Assembly (NCBI GenBank): GCA_029378245.1
Contig: JARKIF010000002.1
Span: 3,596,001 to 3,660,000 of the forward strand
Reading direction: 5' to 3'
Length of the DNA stretch: 64,000 bases
Source: Roridomyces roridus
Taxonomy: Eukaryota; Basidiomycota; Agaricomycetes; Agaricales; Mycenaceae
The notes beneath the pieces are model-generated. The model saw only the letters and a list, made by a program, of their open reading frames with translations. It was not told where the DNA came from and made no database searches. The position numbers and the translations under genes were made by a program. Shown in pieces: positions 23,173 through 33,937 of this stretch (its first letter is position 1; each line of letters begins with the position of its first letter).

Positions 23173-24893
23173 TCACAGAAGCGCGATGAAAACATCATCG
23201 ACAAACGACCACGCCGGAGCGGCACCTCCTTGAATCGTCAACACATCCGCACCCGTGCCCACCACATTAAATTGCGACGGCGCATAATGCTGGACGCCCG
23301 TAACGCTTCCCACCTGCTTCCCATTCCACAACACCTCGACAGCAGCCGCAGCCTCATCCACGTCGTCGGAAAAGTCATTCGCAACAAACAACTGCAAGAC
23401 GTAGTTGCTGCCTTTCACCGTGGTGAGCGGCTTGGCGGGGGAGAGCGAGCCGGCGTCGCTATCGTCACCGTTGGCAGCACCGAGTAGAGCCGAAACGTTG
23501 CCCGTGTGCGCAAAGGTGGAATAGTGGAAGATCGTTGCATCGAGAGCGCCGCCGGAGGGGGTAGTACCGACCCAATTGTCGGACGACGCGGCGTAGCAAA
23601 AGTCGTCGCACGTGTAGCTTTCAAACCCGCCGTCGGGGAGGACGGAGAGACGCTTGTAACCACGCGAAAGGGTCACAACGAGGTCGCCTTGGCCGTAGTT
23701 GACTGCGGTGGATTCGTCGGCGACGAGGTAGTACTGCATGCATAAAATTAAAGGTAATTCTGAATCGAATCGCCGGCACGCACCATCGAGCAAGTGTAAG
23801 TGGTCGGAACACCATCAACGACCGCGCGCCAGATGTTGAAATATTGGCAAACACCACCGACAGCGTCGTAGCCCCGGCCATTGCAAAGCGCAGCACAGGC
23901 ATCAACATCGTACCGGTCGAGGAACGCAAAGCCCATGTACTAATCCCACGGTTAATAAAGAAAATTGAATAAACGTAATGACTTACCCCGGGAGCGTTGT
24001 TAGCACCGCCCGTTGGCCCGAAGACCAACTCGTAGCCGGCGGGTGTCGCGGGTTGGGCGGGTTCGGTTGGTTCGGCGGGCTTGAGGGCCCAGCCACTGCT
24101 CTCGGTGATGTACGTCAGCGGGACGGGTTGGTTTCCGACCTGTTAATAAATGAGCGAATACGTTGTATGGGAAGGCAAAGCAAACCTGAGTATAGGACGC
24201 CTGTCCACCGAGGTTGGTCTTCTCGGAAGCATTGTGGACGTCGCCGTAAGCCGAGCACTTGAGGTTCGACTTTTCGCTGAACACGAAATCGAGGAGCTCG
24301 TTGTTGAATTCGTAGTACAGGTTGACGAATTCTAACAAGCGTAAATGGATTGACCAGAATTGAACAAGAAAAAAACACGCACCACACCCCTCGACGCGGT
24401 CGCAAAACGCCAGACAGTCGTCGATGTTGTACGTCGCATTGTTCACCACCGTGTACGTCAAATACGCGCTCCCCTCGATGCTACCGTCATGGACGCCGGC
24501 AGCTTCCGGAGCGAAGACCTGAACGTAGTCGCTCGAGCTCCGTTTACGCTGCAGAGGCGTCACCTGCGGGAGGCTGCTCCGCCGGCTGCGGCGGCGTCGA
24601 GAGGAAGAAGCAGAAGTCACGTCCGAGACGGTGGAGTTGACGAGCGAGCCATCGACGGCGGTAACGATGACGGGAGGAACGCTGCTGCTGGGTGGGGCGT
24701 CGATGGGTGCGCTCGTCTTCTGGTTGACCTGCCCAATTGTCTGCAGGATGGCGGTGTTATCGGTGGTGGGATGGGTGACTTCGACTACCGATGATCCAGG
24801 GACGCCGTTTTGGGAGATGTGATAAGAGGCAGCGGAAGTAAGAGGGATGAAGTAAATGAGAGAGGCCAGTGCGAGGAGGCGCGGGGAGGGCAT
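23173..24893 (-). CDS. Secreted fruit-body-type protein, copy 2
   Basis: Paralogue of the gene at 20172. The signal peptide is MPSPRLLALASLIYFIPLTSA. A Ser-rich pro-region contains a strong polybasic site (RRRRSRRSS), and then come DDCLAFCDRVEGC, EFVNLYYEFNNELLDFVF, YMGFAFLDRYDVDACAALCN, CQYFNIWRA and TTYTCSM. The C-terminal beta-rich half ends SFVDDVFIALL. Exon borders fall at the same places as in copy 1, which shows duplication of the genomic gene rather than of a cDNA. The two differ most in the pro-region and linker. Both look intact. Confidence 0.7.
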
Positions 24894-26263
24894 GATTGAA
24901 AAGAGTGTGGGTGGATAGAGGAGGGGAGGGGGAAAACGGGGAAGAGCAGGAGAGCCCGATGCCTGAACGATTGGCGGCTCGGGTTTACATAGGCGAGTGC
25001 GAAGCGTGTGATCGCCTCAAATCTCTGCCGCGCGCCGCGCCAACAGACGCCAGGTACTATCACTGACGGTGTTTGAGCTTGACTCGGAGATGTGCTGGAA
25101 GAAGGGTTCGGATAGACAACCAGAGGTTCAAAGTACTGACAAGTTGCAACGACAAGACAGTTCGGAGAGAGAAAGAAGAGTGTGCATCGGATTGATGCTG
25201 ATATGATGCTGATATGCACGTGGTGGGGGGAGTCGCATGCACAGGCTAAATACCACAGCGAACATACCGATTCCCGGGCCAACAAGGGACGATGCCTATT
25301 AGCCGTAGCCAGGACCAAGCCAAGTGGTTGTCGAGGGAGAGAACAAGTCCGGTCCCCCATCAGATGGTGATTGTCGTTCACGTGGCGCAGTTTCGACATC
25401 CCAAAATGGCCTGTTGAACTACCGAGTTCTTGTTTCCCAACGTACCTTCAGCTAGGCAAATACTTGTATAGCTTCAACTCGTCAAAACCTTGACAAAATT
25501 ACCATGGTTGCGGCCGTCCTGATGGCGCATCATCAATCCGGAATGTATATCTCCGGTGCGGGGACTCGGCTTTGCCCTGTCTTCACTCAGGTTCGAACTT
25601 ATTGCCAGTCTTGTTCCAGTCTAACAAATCCAGGTACACGGCTGATAAATGACTACGAGACGCTTTCGAACGATGTTGAACGATCAGCGCTCTCCACTCC
25701 CAACAACTCCCAACAGATCATGTCAATGTCATTCGATCACGTCATCCCGCTGCTGCTCTTCTTCTTCCACCCTCGACAAAATCTGGTTCGTGGCCCCTTT
25801 GGACTCGGAGCACACGTCCGAGCGATGCCCTTGAGCGGTTGAAGCGTCACAACCCTCGTGTACGCGTTTTGATGGTCTCACATGTTGCAATTTCAATTTG
25901 TCGGTTTTGCATGCATGCATGCGGGGAGATAGGTGTGTCCTCATGGACTATCTCTGTCTCACTCTCTGGATATCCACCTAACGGCGACGACATCCCAGCC
26001 GTTGACGAGGCAGGTGCTGGCAGATTCCCTCATATCGCGCTGGATTAAAACCACCACTATCTGCGCTCACTGGCGTCGCGGACTCGCCGCGTTACTATGT
26101 ACGAGCTAATCCCCATGGTTATCGCTTAGCAATTGGTCGTCGCTGTGGCGTCCCGCTGGGTGCTATCGCCGAGTCCGCATGTCTTTTGTGATTATCCACC
26201 CAGTTAAAGAGTCGGTCGTATCTCGTCGAAAAATGTGTGCGGTTTCTCTTCCTCTTCTTCGAC
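24894..26263. other. Divergent intergenic region, no gene seen
   Basis: Lies between a minus-strand and a plus-strand secreted-protein gene. It includes a short GCATGCATGCATGC run (about 25908-25921) and Cys/Ser-coding noise only. Likely holds two promoters. Confidence 0.4.
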
Positions 26264-27894
26264 ATGTCTCGGTTCGGATTCCTCGCGTCGCTGCTCTCTA
26301 CCATCGTTTCCCTCGTTGCCGTCCAGGCCGCGCCGTTCAACACCGATGAGCTGAGCCCCGTCGCCCGCGATAACCTCCTCTCCTCCCGTGCCACTGTCCC
26401 CACCGCACCGTACTTTGTCGCTTATTTCGACAAATACGTCTCGTGGAACTCCCTCCCCGCGGTCTCTGACCTCACGGTGCGTTACATCATTGTACTCGGA
26501 AATACGTGGCTTCATTCGACCTTAATCAACAGGGCTTCAACGTCTTTGCGCTCTCGTTCATCTACTCCTCGAGTCTGCAGGACAACGCTGCCGTCTGGGC
26601 CTCTATTGACGCTGACACTCGGGCAAGCATCAAGTCGCAGTACGACGCTGCTGGCATTAGCCTCATCGTCAGCGCGTATGGAGCGAATGTCAACCCCACG
26701 TCTTCCGGCGACGACCCGACCGCTGCGGCCAACTACATCGCCAACTACGTCAAGACGTACGACCTCAATGGCGTGGATGTTGACTACGAGGTGTGTTTCG
26801 TTCGTTCACTTTCTTTCGTGGTCTTGTTATTCGATAGGACTTTACCGCCATCGAAACCGCGGGAACTGCCGTCGCGTGGCTGTCGACCTTCACCAAGGCC
26901 CTCCGCGCGCAGCTCCCCCAGGGCCAGTACGTCATCACGCACGCCCCCGTCGCACCTTGGTTCTCCCCGGGTATCTGGCCCGGCGACGCCTACCTCGGCG
27001 TTGACCAAGCTGTTGGAAGTCTGATTGATTGGTATAACATCCAGGTGCGTTCGACGTCTTTCTCTTGTTGTCTCCCCAATGTTAAATACTCGGACACAGT
27101 TCTACAACCAAGGAGCGGATTACACAACATGTGACGGTTTGCTTAGCACTTCTTCCTCTCAGTGGCCTCAGAGCTCTGTATTCCAAATTGCTGCCAACGG
27201 CGTCACCTTGAACAAGCTCGTTATCGGGAAGCCTGCTCTCGTTGCAGACTCGACGACTGGTTTCATGGATGCAGCTACACTTGCTACGTGCTTGTCGACG
27301 GCCAAGGCTCAAGGGTGGAGTGCGTTCTTGATTTTCTCGCTGTCAAATTACATTTTTGCTGATTGATTCAACAGGCGCCGGTGCGATGACTTGGCAATAT
27401 CCCGACGCGACGAGCGCGTGGATTGCCCAGGTCCGCTCGCTATCCTTCCCTGTCGGGCAGGCAGGTAGCGCTCCTGGGACCACTACCACCAAGCCCACCA
27501 CCACCACCGCACCCACGGCGACTCCCACCACCGTCACCTCCACGAGCACGACGACCCCGCCTTCCACCACGACCAAGGCCACGACGACCACTACCAGCAC
27601 CGCTTCGAGCACGCCTACAGGGGGAAGCTGCGCCAGTGCCGCGGCCTGGAAGTCCGATGTTGCGTACACCAGTGGGCAGGTTGTTTCGTACAAGTGCGTC
27701 TTCTTCTTCCCTTTGTTTTGTCCGCGTACTGACGCTGACGCGATACAGCGGTGCGCTCTACACTGCCAAAGAGTGGAACCAGAACGAGGCTCCTGAGGGA
27801 TTGTGTGAGTTCCTTCGTACCGACGTCGCTTTTCAGAATCTAATGTGTCGGTTTTCTATTAGCTGGCGCGTGGACCAAGACTGGGTCTTGTTAA
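26264..27894 (+). CDS. GH18 chitinase with Thr/Ser linker and CBM5/12
   Basis: Secreted endochitinase cutting beta-1,4-GlcNAc chains, for wall remodelling or feeding. The signal peptide is MSRFGFLASLLSTIVSLVAVQA. The GH18 barrel includes YFVAYFDKYVSW, FALSFIY, LIVSAYGAN, the active-site strand LNGVDVDYE (catalytic Glu about residue 157), YVITHAPVAPWFSP, IDWYNIQFYNQG and AGAMTWQYPDA. A linker of about 70 Thr/Pro/Ser residues leads to a C-terminal chitin-binding module (WKSDVAYTSGQVVSYNG, YTAKEWNQ, GSC at the end). Introns at about 26479-26532, 26791-26838, 27044-27101, 27319-27375, 27693-27748 and 27805-27870 restore one frame ending at TAA 27892-27894. The first Asp of the usual DxxDxDxE is Asn, while the last three acidic residues are kept, so activity is likely. 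Confidence 0.85.
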
Positions 27895-28483
27895 CCTACT
27901 CGACACGCTGTCTCTCTCTCTCGTTCACTCACTCACTCTCTTTTTCAACACTCACTCTCTCATCAATTCACTCTCATTTCATTACTTTATCGATTGAGCA
28001 TGCTCATTCACTTGATTACTTACCTTACCCCGCGATGGCGAGTCCGTCCGGATCCATACCTCACTTGCATTCCCGGTCGACTCGGAGTGTGCACGTAAGT
28101 TCCTGTTGTACATAGAACCATTGTATGGGTAGCGAATTTCATACATAAAGTCAGATATTTCCCGTGAACGTTGAACTCCTCCAAGGCAAAACAAAAATGT
28201 TGGGAATCATCCGATCTTGCCACACGTTGCCCGGAGGATTCGAACCACCCTGTCGGTTACGTCAAGCGGTCTTCTTCAGATGGCGTTTGCGAGCCTGGAC
28301 GTTTTGAAGCCGTGTGTGGATTTATCGACCGTGGCATGGAGCTCGAGGTATGTAATGGAATTCGGAAACCCGACAATTGTCAGTTTCACTCCAAGCGGTC
28401 CTGTAAATGAGAGATGGACTGCGGAGGCTGGCGCAGCAAAAAGCAGGCGGAGGTAAAATGCATACAGAGAAGAGTTATGCAAT
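27895..28483. other. 3' flank with CT/CACT-rich low complexity, no gene seen
   Basis: Bases 27909-27990 are rich in CTCTCT and CACTCA repeats. Nothing else is recognisable up to the tRNA-like module. Confidence 0.4.
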
Positions 28484-28560
28484 GGGACGGCGGGACTCGA
28501 ACCCAGCGGTTCCAGCCTGAGGCCTCATGATCACTTCAGGAAACGCAAAGGCCATCTAGA
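28484..28560 (-). repeat. Solo tRNA-like module
   Basis: The minus strand has a T-arm GCTGGG-TTCGAGT-CCCGC with an exact B-box. A hairpin CCTGA..TCAGG with a 15-nt loop lies about 10 nt before it, like an anticodon arm with an enlarged loop. The 3' end reads GCCGTCCCA but no matching 5' acceptor strand is found, so it is probably not a working tRNA gene. Confidence 0.45.
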
Positions 28561-29016
28561 GTACAAAGTGGTGCTCACTGCGTTGTCGTCGACTTACTAT
28601 GGTACCGGTACGGAACACACGTCAAGCCTATTGCCTGGCAATAGTTGAATCAGAACAGCCGTCTCTTGCTCTCCTCCTCAATCTCCTCGTGGAGCTGCGG
28701 CACGTTAAGCCAACAAGGCTCGTGCCACTCGTACCTCGCGTCGAGCCTATCCCGGATCAATGCATCGCTCCGGTTGCGCAGGGCCTGCCCAGTGCCGAGG
28801 CGCTTGGGATTGACTGCAGACCGAAATTGGATTCCCTCAGCTTCTAGACTCACATTTGCCAGTTCCTCAATTGCCTTCTTGTATTACGTTTCCTACAGGC
28901 TGACGACTTCAATCTCGTTGTCTAGACAATTTGGTGGTGGGTAGGGAAATTGTTGAGCGGGTCCAATGCACAGGATTGCTGCCTCATACACCATTTCGTT
29001 CTCTCTCTCACCTCGG

Positions 29017-30884
29017 ATGGCCTCCACCACTCCAACCGCTCTGGTTCCGTACCTGGATTCTCAGCCAGCCGTTCACGGAGTTACCGAAAAGGGAAGATGG
29101 GCGCTTGTTCTCACACCGAGTCCTGGACGAACGCTGAATGACGTGTACTCGTCTGTGGGCAAGGCACTCGAGAAGCACGCGAATCGTGCGGCACATCGGT
29201 GGGGTTTGGGACCAAGTGCCACTGGGGAAAGTATCAAAGCGTCATTCGGCGAGCAGGAAGAGCGGTGCGCGCAACTGGCTCGTCTCAAGATTGAGGTGCC
29301 ACCAAAATTGGAGCGGAGTGCGTCAAAACTCATGAAGTATACCCTCTCGTGCGTGTCTCGTCTTTTTCTTCCTGGATGAATTGATTGAATGCCCTACATA
29401 GTACCGAATCCGCGAAAACGCAAATACAGGCGTTCAAGGCAGTCGTTGACCTCGCCACTCTCTTTCCGGATCTCCGGATGCTCTTCCTGCGTTCTCCGTG
29501 CATGCTCGAGGTTCTCGGGTAGAAAGACGATATTTCCGACTTTTGGAAACGCTCCAATGAAGATCCAACTGAAGAGTGGACCTTTTGGTGCAATTTTACG
29601 GCGACCTGCTTGGCGGACACGAGCCTCCCCGAGATTATGGACTCGGTACCCATCTCACAGCTTGCGAGCTGCGTCATGGACGATGGTGGCCTCAGTGTCA
29701 TTGAACGTCTTTTGATAGCCCACGATTGCGAGTAAGTGATACTTTCCGTGGAAGAACAAAGTTCATAGCCCACCAGAACAGTCAGCTCGTTTCCTCGCTC
29801 GCTCTGTGTCCGATATCTCACCGGAATCCTCGACTTGCCGGGGTTCTGGATGAACACGGGAGCCGTGCATGGCGACGTGGCCAAGAAATTATGCTCCAAG
29901 CTCCTGCAGATTCTGAAAGACATCGACTTGGACGTCATGCCATCGGATATACCGCTGGAATCGCAAGCTCCTTTTGATTACGATGGAGTTGATTCGTTCG
30001 CCGATAGGATTCTCTCGGGGATGTTGAGCTGGTTCGGAGTAATGGCTGTTGAAACCTGTAGCCTTCAGCTCTGGTTTGACTGTTTTGTCGGGCTGTTCAA
30101 TTGCTACGTGGGTGAGTACCCTCTTCCAGCTATCGGGTCCATTTCTCACAGGAATTTCAGTCCTCGGTCTGCCATATTTCTCCCGAAGGCCTTCCTTCGT
30201 GCCACAGACGACGCCCTCGAAGCTCTTGTGCCGACAATACTTCGCCCACTACAGTTAAATATTGCCGTCGAAGCGTAAGTGACCTTTTCGCTCATGCCAT
30301 AATACCGACTCGACATAGACCCGGCCTTCACAAGGAGACAGATGGTCTGGGTGAGAATACCCGTCTGTCATGGGATGACGACTCCATTCGAAATTCCATC
30401 GGGAGGAATTCAGTTGTCTTGCCCCAAAATCCCGAGAGTCCAGAGCACGTTGTGCAATTTAATACCGAACCTTCAGCCTACAGCCCAAGCAGGTCGAACA
30501 ACTCAAGTGGTAGATCCATGTACCGAGGCTCTGGACTCGCCAATGAGTCTGAACAACCTCGATCGCGCTCAAGATCAAGCAATAAGTCCGACAGTTCAAG
30601 CAATTCAAGCTTGACGGTCATTTATGCGGGCTCTGCTTTAACTGATGAGCCTCATCGGAATTCTGGCAACGAATCGGATGGAGCGCCATCGATCGGTCAA
30701 CAACGTCGATTACAGCGACGAAGTGACGAACTGCATCGGTTCGATGCTAGACGCCCAGGCGAGGACGCTGGGCTCCGTGTTCAAGACGAGCTTGTTCAGT
30801 CGCAGCCGTCTAAATTTTTCGAACTCCCACGTCGAGGCACTCCACCGTGCGTTCACTTCAGTAGTCCTGATTGTTGAGATTTAG
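29017..30884 (+). pseudogene. Decaying agaricomycete hypothetical gene
   Basis: Exons join to a helical protein starting MASTTPTALVPYLDSQPAV, with KGRWALVLTPSPGRTLNDVY, YTLSTESAKTQIQAFKAVVD and LPGFWMNTGAVHGDVAKKL. I link this to an expanded agaricomycete family without known function. A TAG (29520-29522) interrupts an otherwise continuous coding frame between LEVLG and KDDISDFW, and no convincing intron removes it. The 3' part (Ser/Asn/Arg-rich) also needs a frame change near 30690 to reach the more natural end (DAQARTLGSVFKTSLF). It is probably a recent pseudogene, or the TAG is removed by an unusual splice. It lies 120 bp before the kinase-like gene on the same strand. Confidence 0.5.
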
Positions 30885-31004
30885 ATAACAGGCTATCTAG
30901 ACCACGAGAATTGCAACTTGGGAACATCCCGAATCAAGAGTCCCGTGTGAACAAGGTGTGATTTTCTCGTCCTGAAGGAAGACGGAAAACCTGAAATACA
31001 CTTT

Positions 31005-32444
31005 GTGAGTACGACGGTTTCAATCCAAGTTCCATGGAGTGCTGACGGCGAACTTGGCCAGCGACTTGGAAATCGTCTTGGGCATGGACGCCGGGGTCCG
31101 GTTTACAGGGCACTTAATTTGAACACAGGGCAAATGATGGCCGTGAAACGCATTCAGCTTGAGGAATTGCAAGTGGAGCACGCCATCAGCCTTTTGAGGG
31201 AAGTCGACGTTGTCAAGAGGTTGTCGCACCCCAACATCGTCAATTACGAGAGCGTGGTCAGAGATACAGATAGTCTCTCAATCGTCATGAAGTACTTCCT
31301 TTTCCTGTTGGAGTTCAAAAACTGATTCTTGGCCAGATATGGAGATAACGATTCGCTCGCTCAGACCCTCAAAGCGTTCGGAAATTTCAACGAGCTCCTG
31401 GCAGCACGCTACATCATTCCTATCCTCAAAGGGCTGCACTATCTGCATTCCAACGACATCGTTCACGGCGACATCCAAGTTGAGAATATTCTTACGAACA
31501 ATTTGAATGGGACCGTCAAGCTTACCGGTTTTGGTCTTGCGTTTAACCTCCCAGCTCTGGATTCTGAGAAGGCCAACTGGATGGCTCCGGAGATTATCGA
31601 ACTCCAAAGTCCTCCATCCACCAAGTCAGACATTTGGTCCCTGGGGTGCACCATCATTGAAATGGTCACGGGGCATCCTCCGTACTGCGAGATTGAGGAC
31701 GATCTATCCGGTATGTGGCCCGGTCTGTCATCATTCTCGTGCTGACTAGGATACAGTTATGTTCCGAATTGTAGACGACGAGACAATACCTCTGCCGGAG
31801 GGTTGCTCATCTTCGCTCCGCGATCTTTTGACGCAGTGTTTCAACAAAGATCCAGCGAAGCGGCCTGATGCTGAATTATTCAGTGAACATCAGTGGTTAC
31901 AAAAGAATTGGGGTCCACGGAAGCTTGCCAAAGTACCCGTCCAGGATTTCTGTGCCCAGGACAATCGACGGGGGGTAAAATCCGAAACAACTGCCACAGC
32001 GCCGCCACTGCCAACGCGTGTCAACATGGAGGAAGACCTACAACCGCGCGAACATTGGTTTGTCAACACTGCATTCAGTAAGGGTACGGACTTTGACTAC
32101 AAGGTTAAACTTGTTCCTAACATTCTTTAAATTCAGCTATGGTCTGCTGCGTCTGCCTGCTGAACATCAAGAAGATCGCGGTACTTTGCCACCATTGCGC
32201 CATGATAGTGCATGTAAAATGCAGTGTCAACGCCCCTCCCACCTGCGACCTTCGTGCCCAACTGCTTCTCCTCGCCAAGTCCATTGATGCCCCCGTCCAT
32301 CCTCATGGGGGCCTTGATCCCGGAAGACCATCATCGAAAAATCGATGTCCTGAAAATGGGACTTCCGGGCCACCGGGGATGGATGAGGGATCCGGATGGG
32401 CAAGGATACTTCATCGCGCCCGGGATCGCCGAATCCACCAATGA
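31005..32444 (+). CDS. SepH/Cdc7-like kinase paralogue, predicted pseudokinase
   Basis: SepH/Cdc7 is the STE-type kinase of the septation initiation network. Visible are the glycine loop LGHGRRGPVYRALN, the ATP-site Lys in MMAVKRIQLEEL, LSHPNIVNYE, GLHYLHSNDIVHGDIQ, NWMAPEIIELQSPPSTKSDIWSLGC (split here only for length) and FNKDPAKRPDAELFSEHQWL. After an intron (about 32092-32134) a C1-like Cys/His module follows (CCVCLLNIKKIAVLCHHC, then HVKCSVNAPPTCDLRAQLLL), a tail also known in basidiomycete SepH. The catalytic motifs are broken: HRDIK is HGDIQ (Lys lost) and DFG is GFG (Mg-binding Asp lost). The protein stops soon after the C1-like part, without the long C-terminus of true SepH. No ATG fits before the kinase domain (the frame opens at 31005 with GTG), so a 5' exon may lie upstream or be lost. 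Confidence 0.65.
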
Positions 32445-32658
32445 GCGCGCAATCGCCGTTGTTCATCTGAATCCCCATTATTCTTCATTCGGCGCGCGCA
32501 ATCATCACGAGCTGTGATTCGTTCGAGTGATCCAACACAAAAAGCATGGTGACCTCAATAATTTAGGACGTAGGAATTGAACCCATACTCCCGCTTTATT
32601 CAAATAAGTACAGAAAGAAAAGAAAGACAAAAAAACACACAAGTGCCTCCTACCTATC

Positions 32659-32748
32659 TGGACGCCGGGAATCGAACCCAAACTCCCACTTGACATGATT
32701 GCAATAACACCCGCTCATGCATGAACGGGAGGCGCCACGCCACGTCCG
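32659..32748 (-). repeat. tRNA-like module E1
   Basis: Minus strand: 5' CGGACGT pairs with 3' GCGTCCA over 6 of 7 positions. The hairpin GGCG-TGG-CGCC follows at once, then a central stem CCCGTTCA-TGCA-TGAGCGGG and a T-arm TTGGG-TTCGATT-CCCGG. A T7 run follows at about 32636-32630. It is 90 nt long. Confidence 0.6.
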
Positions 32749-32868
32749 ATTTGCAGTCCCGCATTCCCAACCAAGTGTGAAAAGGCAGTAGTGTGAAGAC
32801 GCTCGGCCTTCAATTCTGGCTGATTTACCGCTGAAGATGGATCGCATGCAAGGCAAAGCAAAGAAAAA

Positions 32869-32950
32869 GGCAGTCGGGAATCGAACCCAAGTTACCACTT
32901 CACCCAAGCTGAAAGCACAAATTTGAGCGATTGGCGCCACGCCACGTCCG
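32869..32950 (-). repeat. tRNA-like module E2
   Basis: Minus strand: CGGACGT and hairpin GGCG-TGG-CGCC at the 5' end, T-arm TTGGG-TTCGATT-CCCGA, then a weak acceptor 3' strand (GACTGCC) and an immediate T5. The inner phrase CTTGGGTGAAGTGGTA is shared with the plus-strand copy at 59064. Confidence 0.55.
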
Positions 32951-33049
32951 GGATGAATTCCCTCCCACTGATCTTGAGGCATACGACGGAGCAGATGTGG
33001 AACGCATGACATGGGTTGAGAAAGAAAAACGAGGATTGTCAAGATCATT

Positions 33050-33139
33050 GAGACGCCGGGAATCGAACCCAGAATCCCGCTTGATTTGATTACAAGAAGA
33101 CCCGCCCATGCAGGAACGGGGGGCGTCGCGCCACGTCCG
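33050..33139 (-). repeat. tRNA-like module E3
   Basis: Minus strand: CGGACGT, hairpin GGCG-CGA-CGCC, central hairpin CCCGTTC..GGGCGGG and T-arm CTGGG-TTCGATT-CCCGG. The acceptor 3' strand is GCGTCTC, with two weak pairs. A T5 run lies about 25 nt downstream. Confidence 0.55.
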
Positions 33140-33261
33140 ACTTTTACACTAGCATTGCCAATCAAGTTTGAAGACGCCGTATTTTCAAATGCTACTTTTT
33201 TTTTCACGATGGCTCGCACATTCGGAACCCAAAAATACTCGTGTAAGCCGGCTGGATCATT

Positions 33262-33356
33262 CAGACGTTGGGAATCGAACCCAAGCTGCCACTTCACCTG
33301 AGAGCTCTACTAGGCAAGTGCATTAAGCATGAGCGGTTGGCGCCATGCCACGTCTG
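33262..33356 (-). repeat. tRNA-like module E4 with compensated acceptor stem
   Basis: Minus strand: the acceptor is CAGACGT/ACGTCTG, 7 of 7 Watson-Crick pairs. This differs from the other E copies at one pair on both sides (G-C to A-T). The T-arm is TTGGG-TTCGATT-CCCAA, 5 of 5 pairs. The 5' hairpin is slightly damaged (GGCATGGCGCC). Confidence 0.6.
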
Positions 33357-33523
33357 GGTTGACTCCTAAGCTTGTTTTGAGGCCTACCGATTACACGGAT
33401 TGCGCTGCGCTCTGCCATCTCTGTTGCATTTCAACCCCAAAAAAAAGTTCGGAATGTCGGCCGCATTGGCTCGGAGTTCAGGAACGCGTTATTGTGAAAA
33501 AGACCTCCGAAAGACATCGCATT

Positions 33524-33605
33524 CGGATGCTGGGAGTCGAACTCAGACCCTCGCTTGAGCTCACTCTCAAGATACACGAGAGCGAGAGGTGCCGCACCAC
33601 GTCCG
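33524..33605 (-). repeat. tRNA-like module E5
   Basis: Minus strand: CGGACGT with GCATCCG (one mismatch and one wobble), hairpin GGTG-CGG-CACC and T-arm CTGAG-TTCGACT-CCCAG (one mismatch). Confidence 0.55.
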
Positions 33606-33937
33606 AGTTGTCAATCTCTGTACGGACTGTACCTGAGCCCATACCATCTGATTGTGACTATCACCCTCACCGGGCAGACCGAGACTGAGCCTAATCTTAC
33701 CCACCTTCATCCGTGCACACGAGGTCAAGAACACAGATAACAGCAAAAGCTTGTTGCAATTGAAAATGTTACAGAAAAGAGGTATGTACGATACAGTGAG
33801 TGAGTGAATGAGTGGGTGAGCGAGTAGTAAATGTAGAAATGTCATGCAAATGTATGCGGCCGCTGTCCGTCGAACTAGAATTTCGGAATTAGATTCCTTC
33901 ACTAACCCCGAACGCCTCGCCCACACCTCTGCCCCGC

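Noticed and set aside
24000..24893. Single long unspliced frame as the protein of this region
   Set aside because: It reads through several introns; the spliced model matching the paralogue at 20172 is far better.
25904..25923. GCATGCATGCATGC as a regulatory site
   Set aside because: A short simple repeat of this kind is expected by chance in intergenic DNA; nothing links it to a factor.
28966..32444. One fused gene covering both the helical protein and the kinase
   Set aside because: Stops in all frames around 30885-31000 and no good splice pair; SepH-type kinases carry the kinase domain near the N-terminus.
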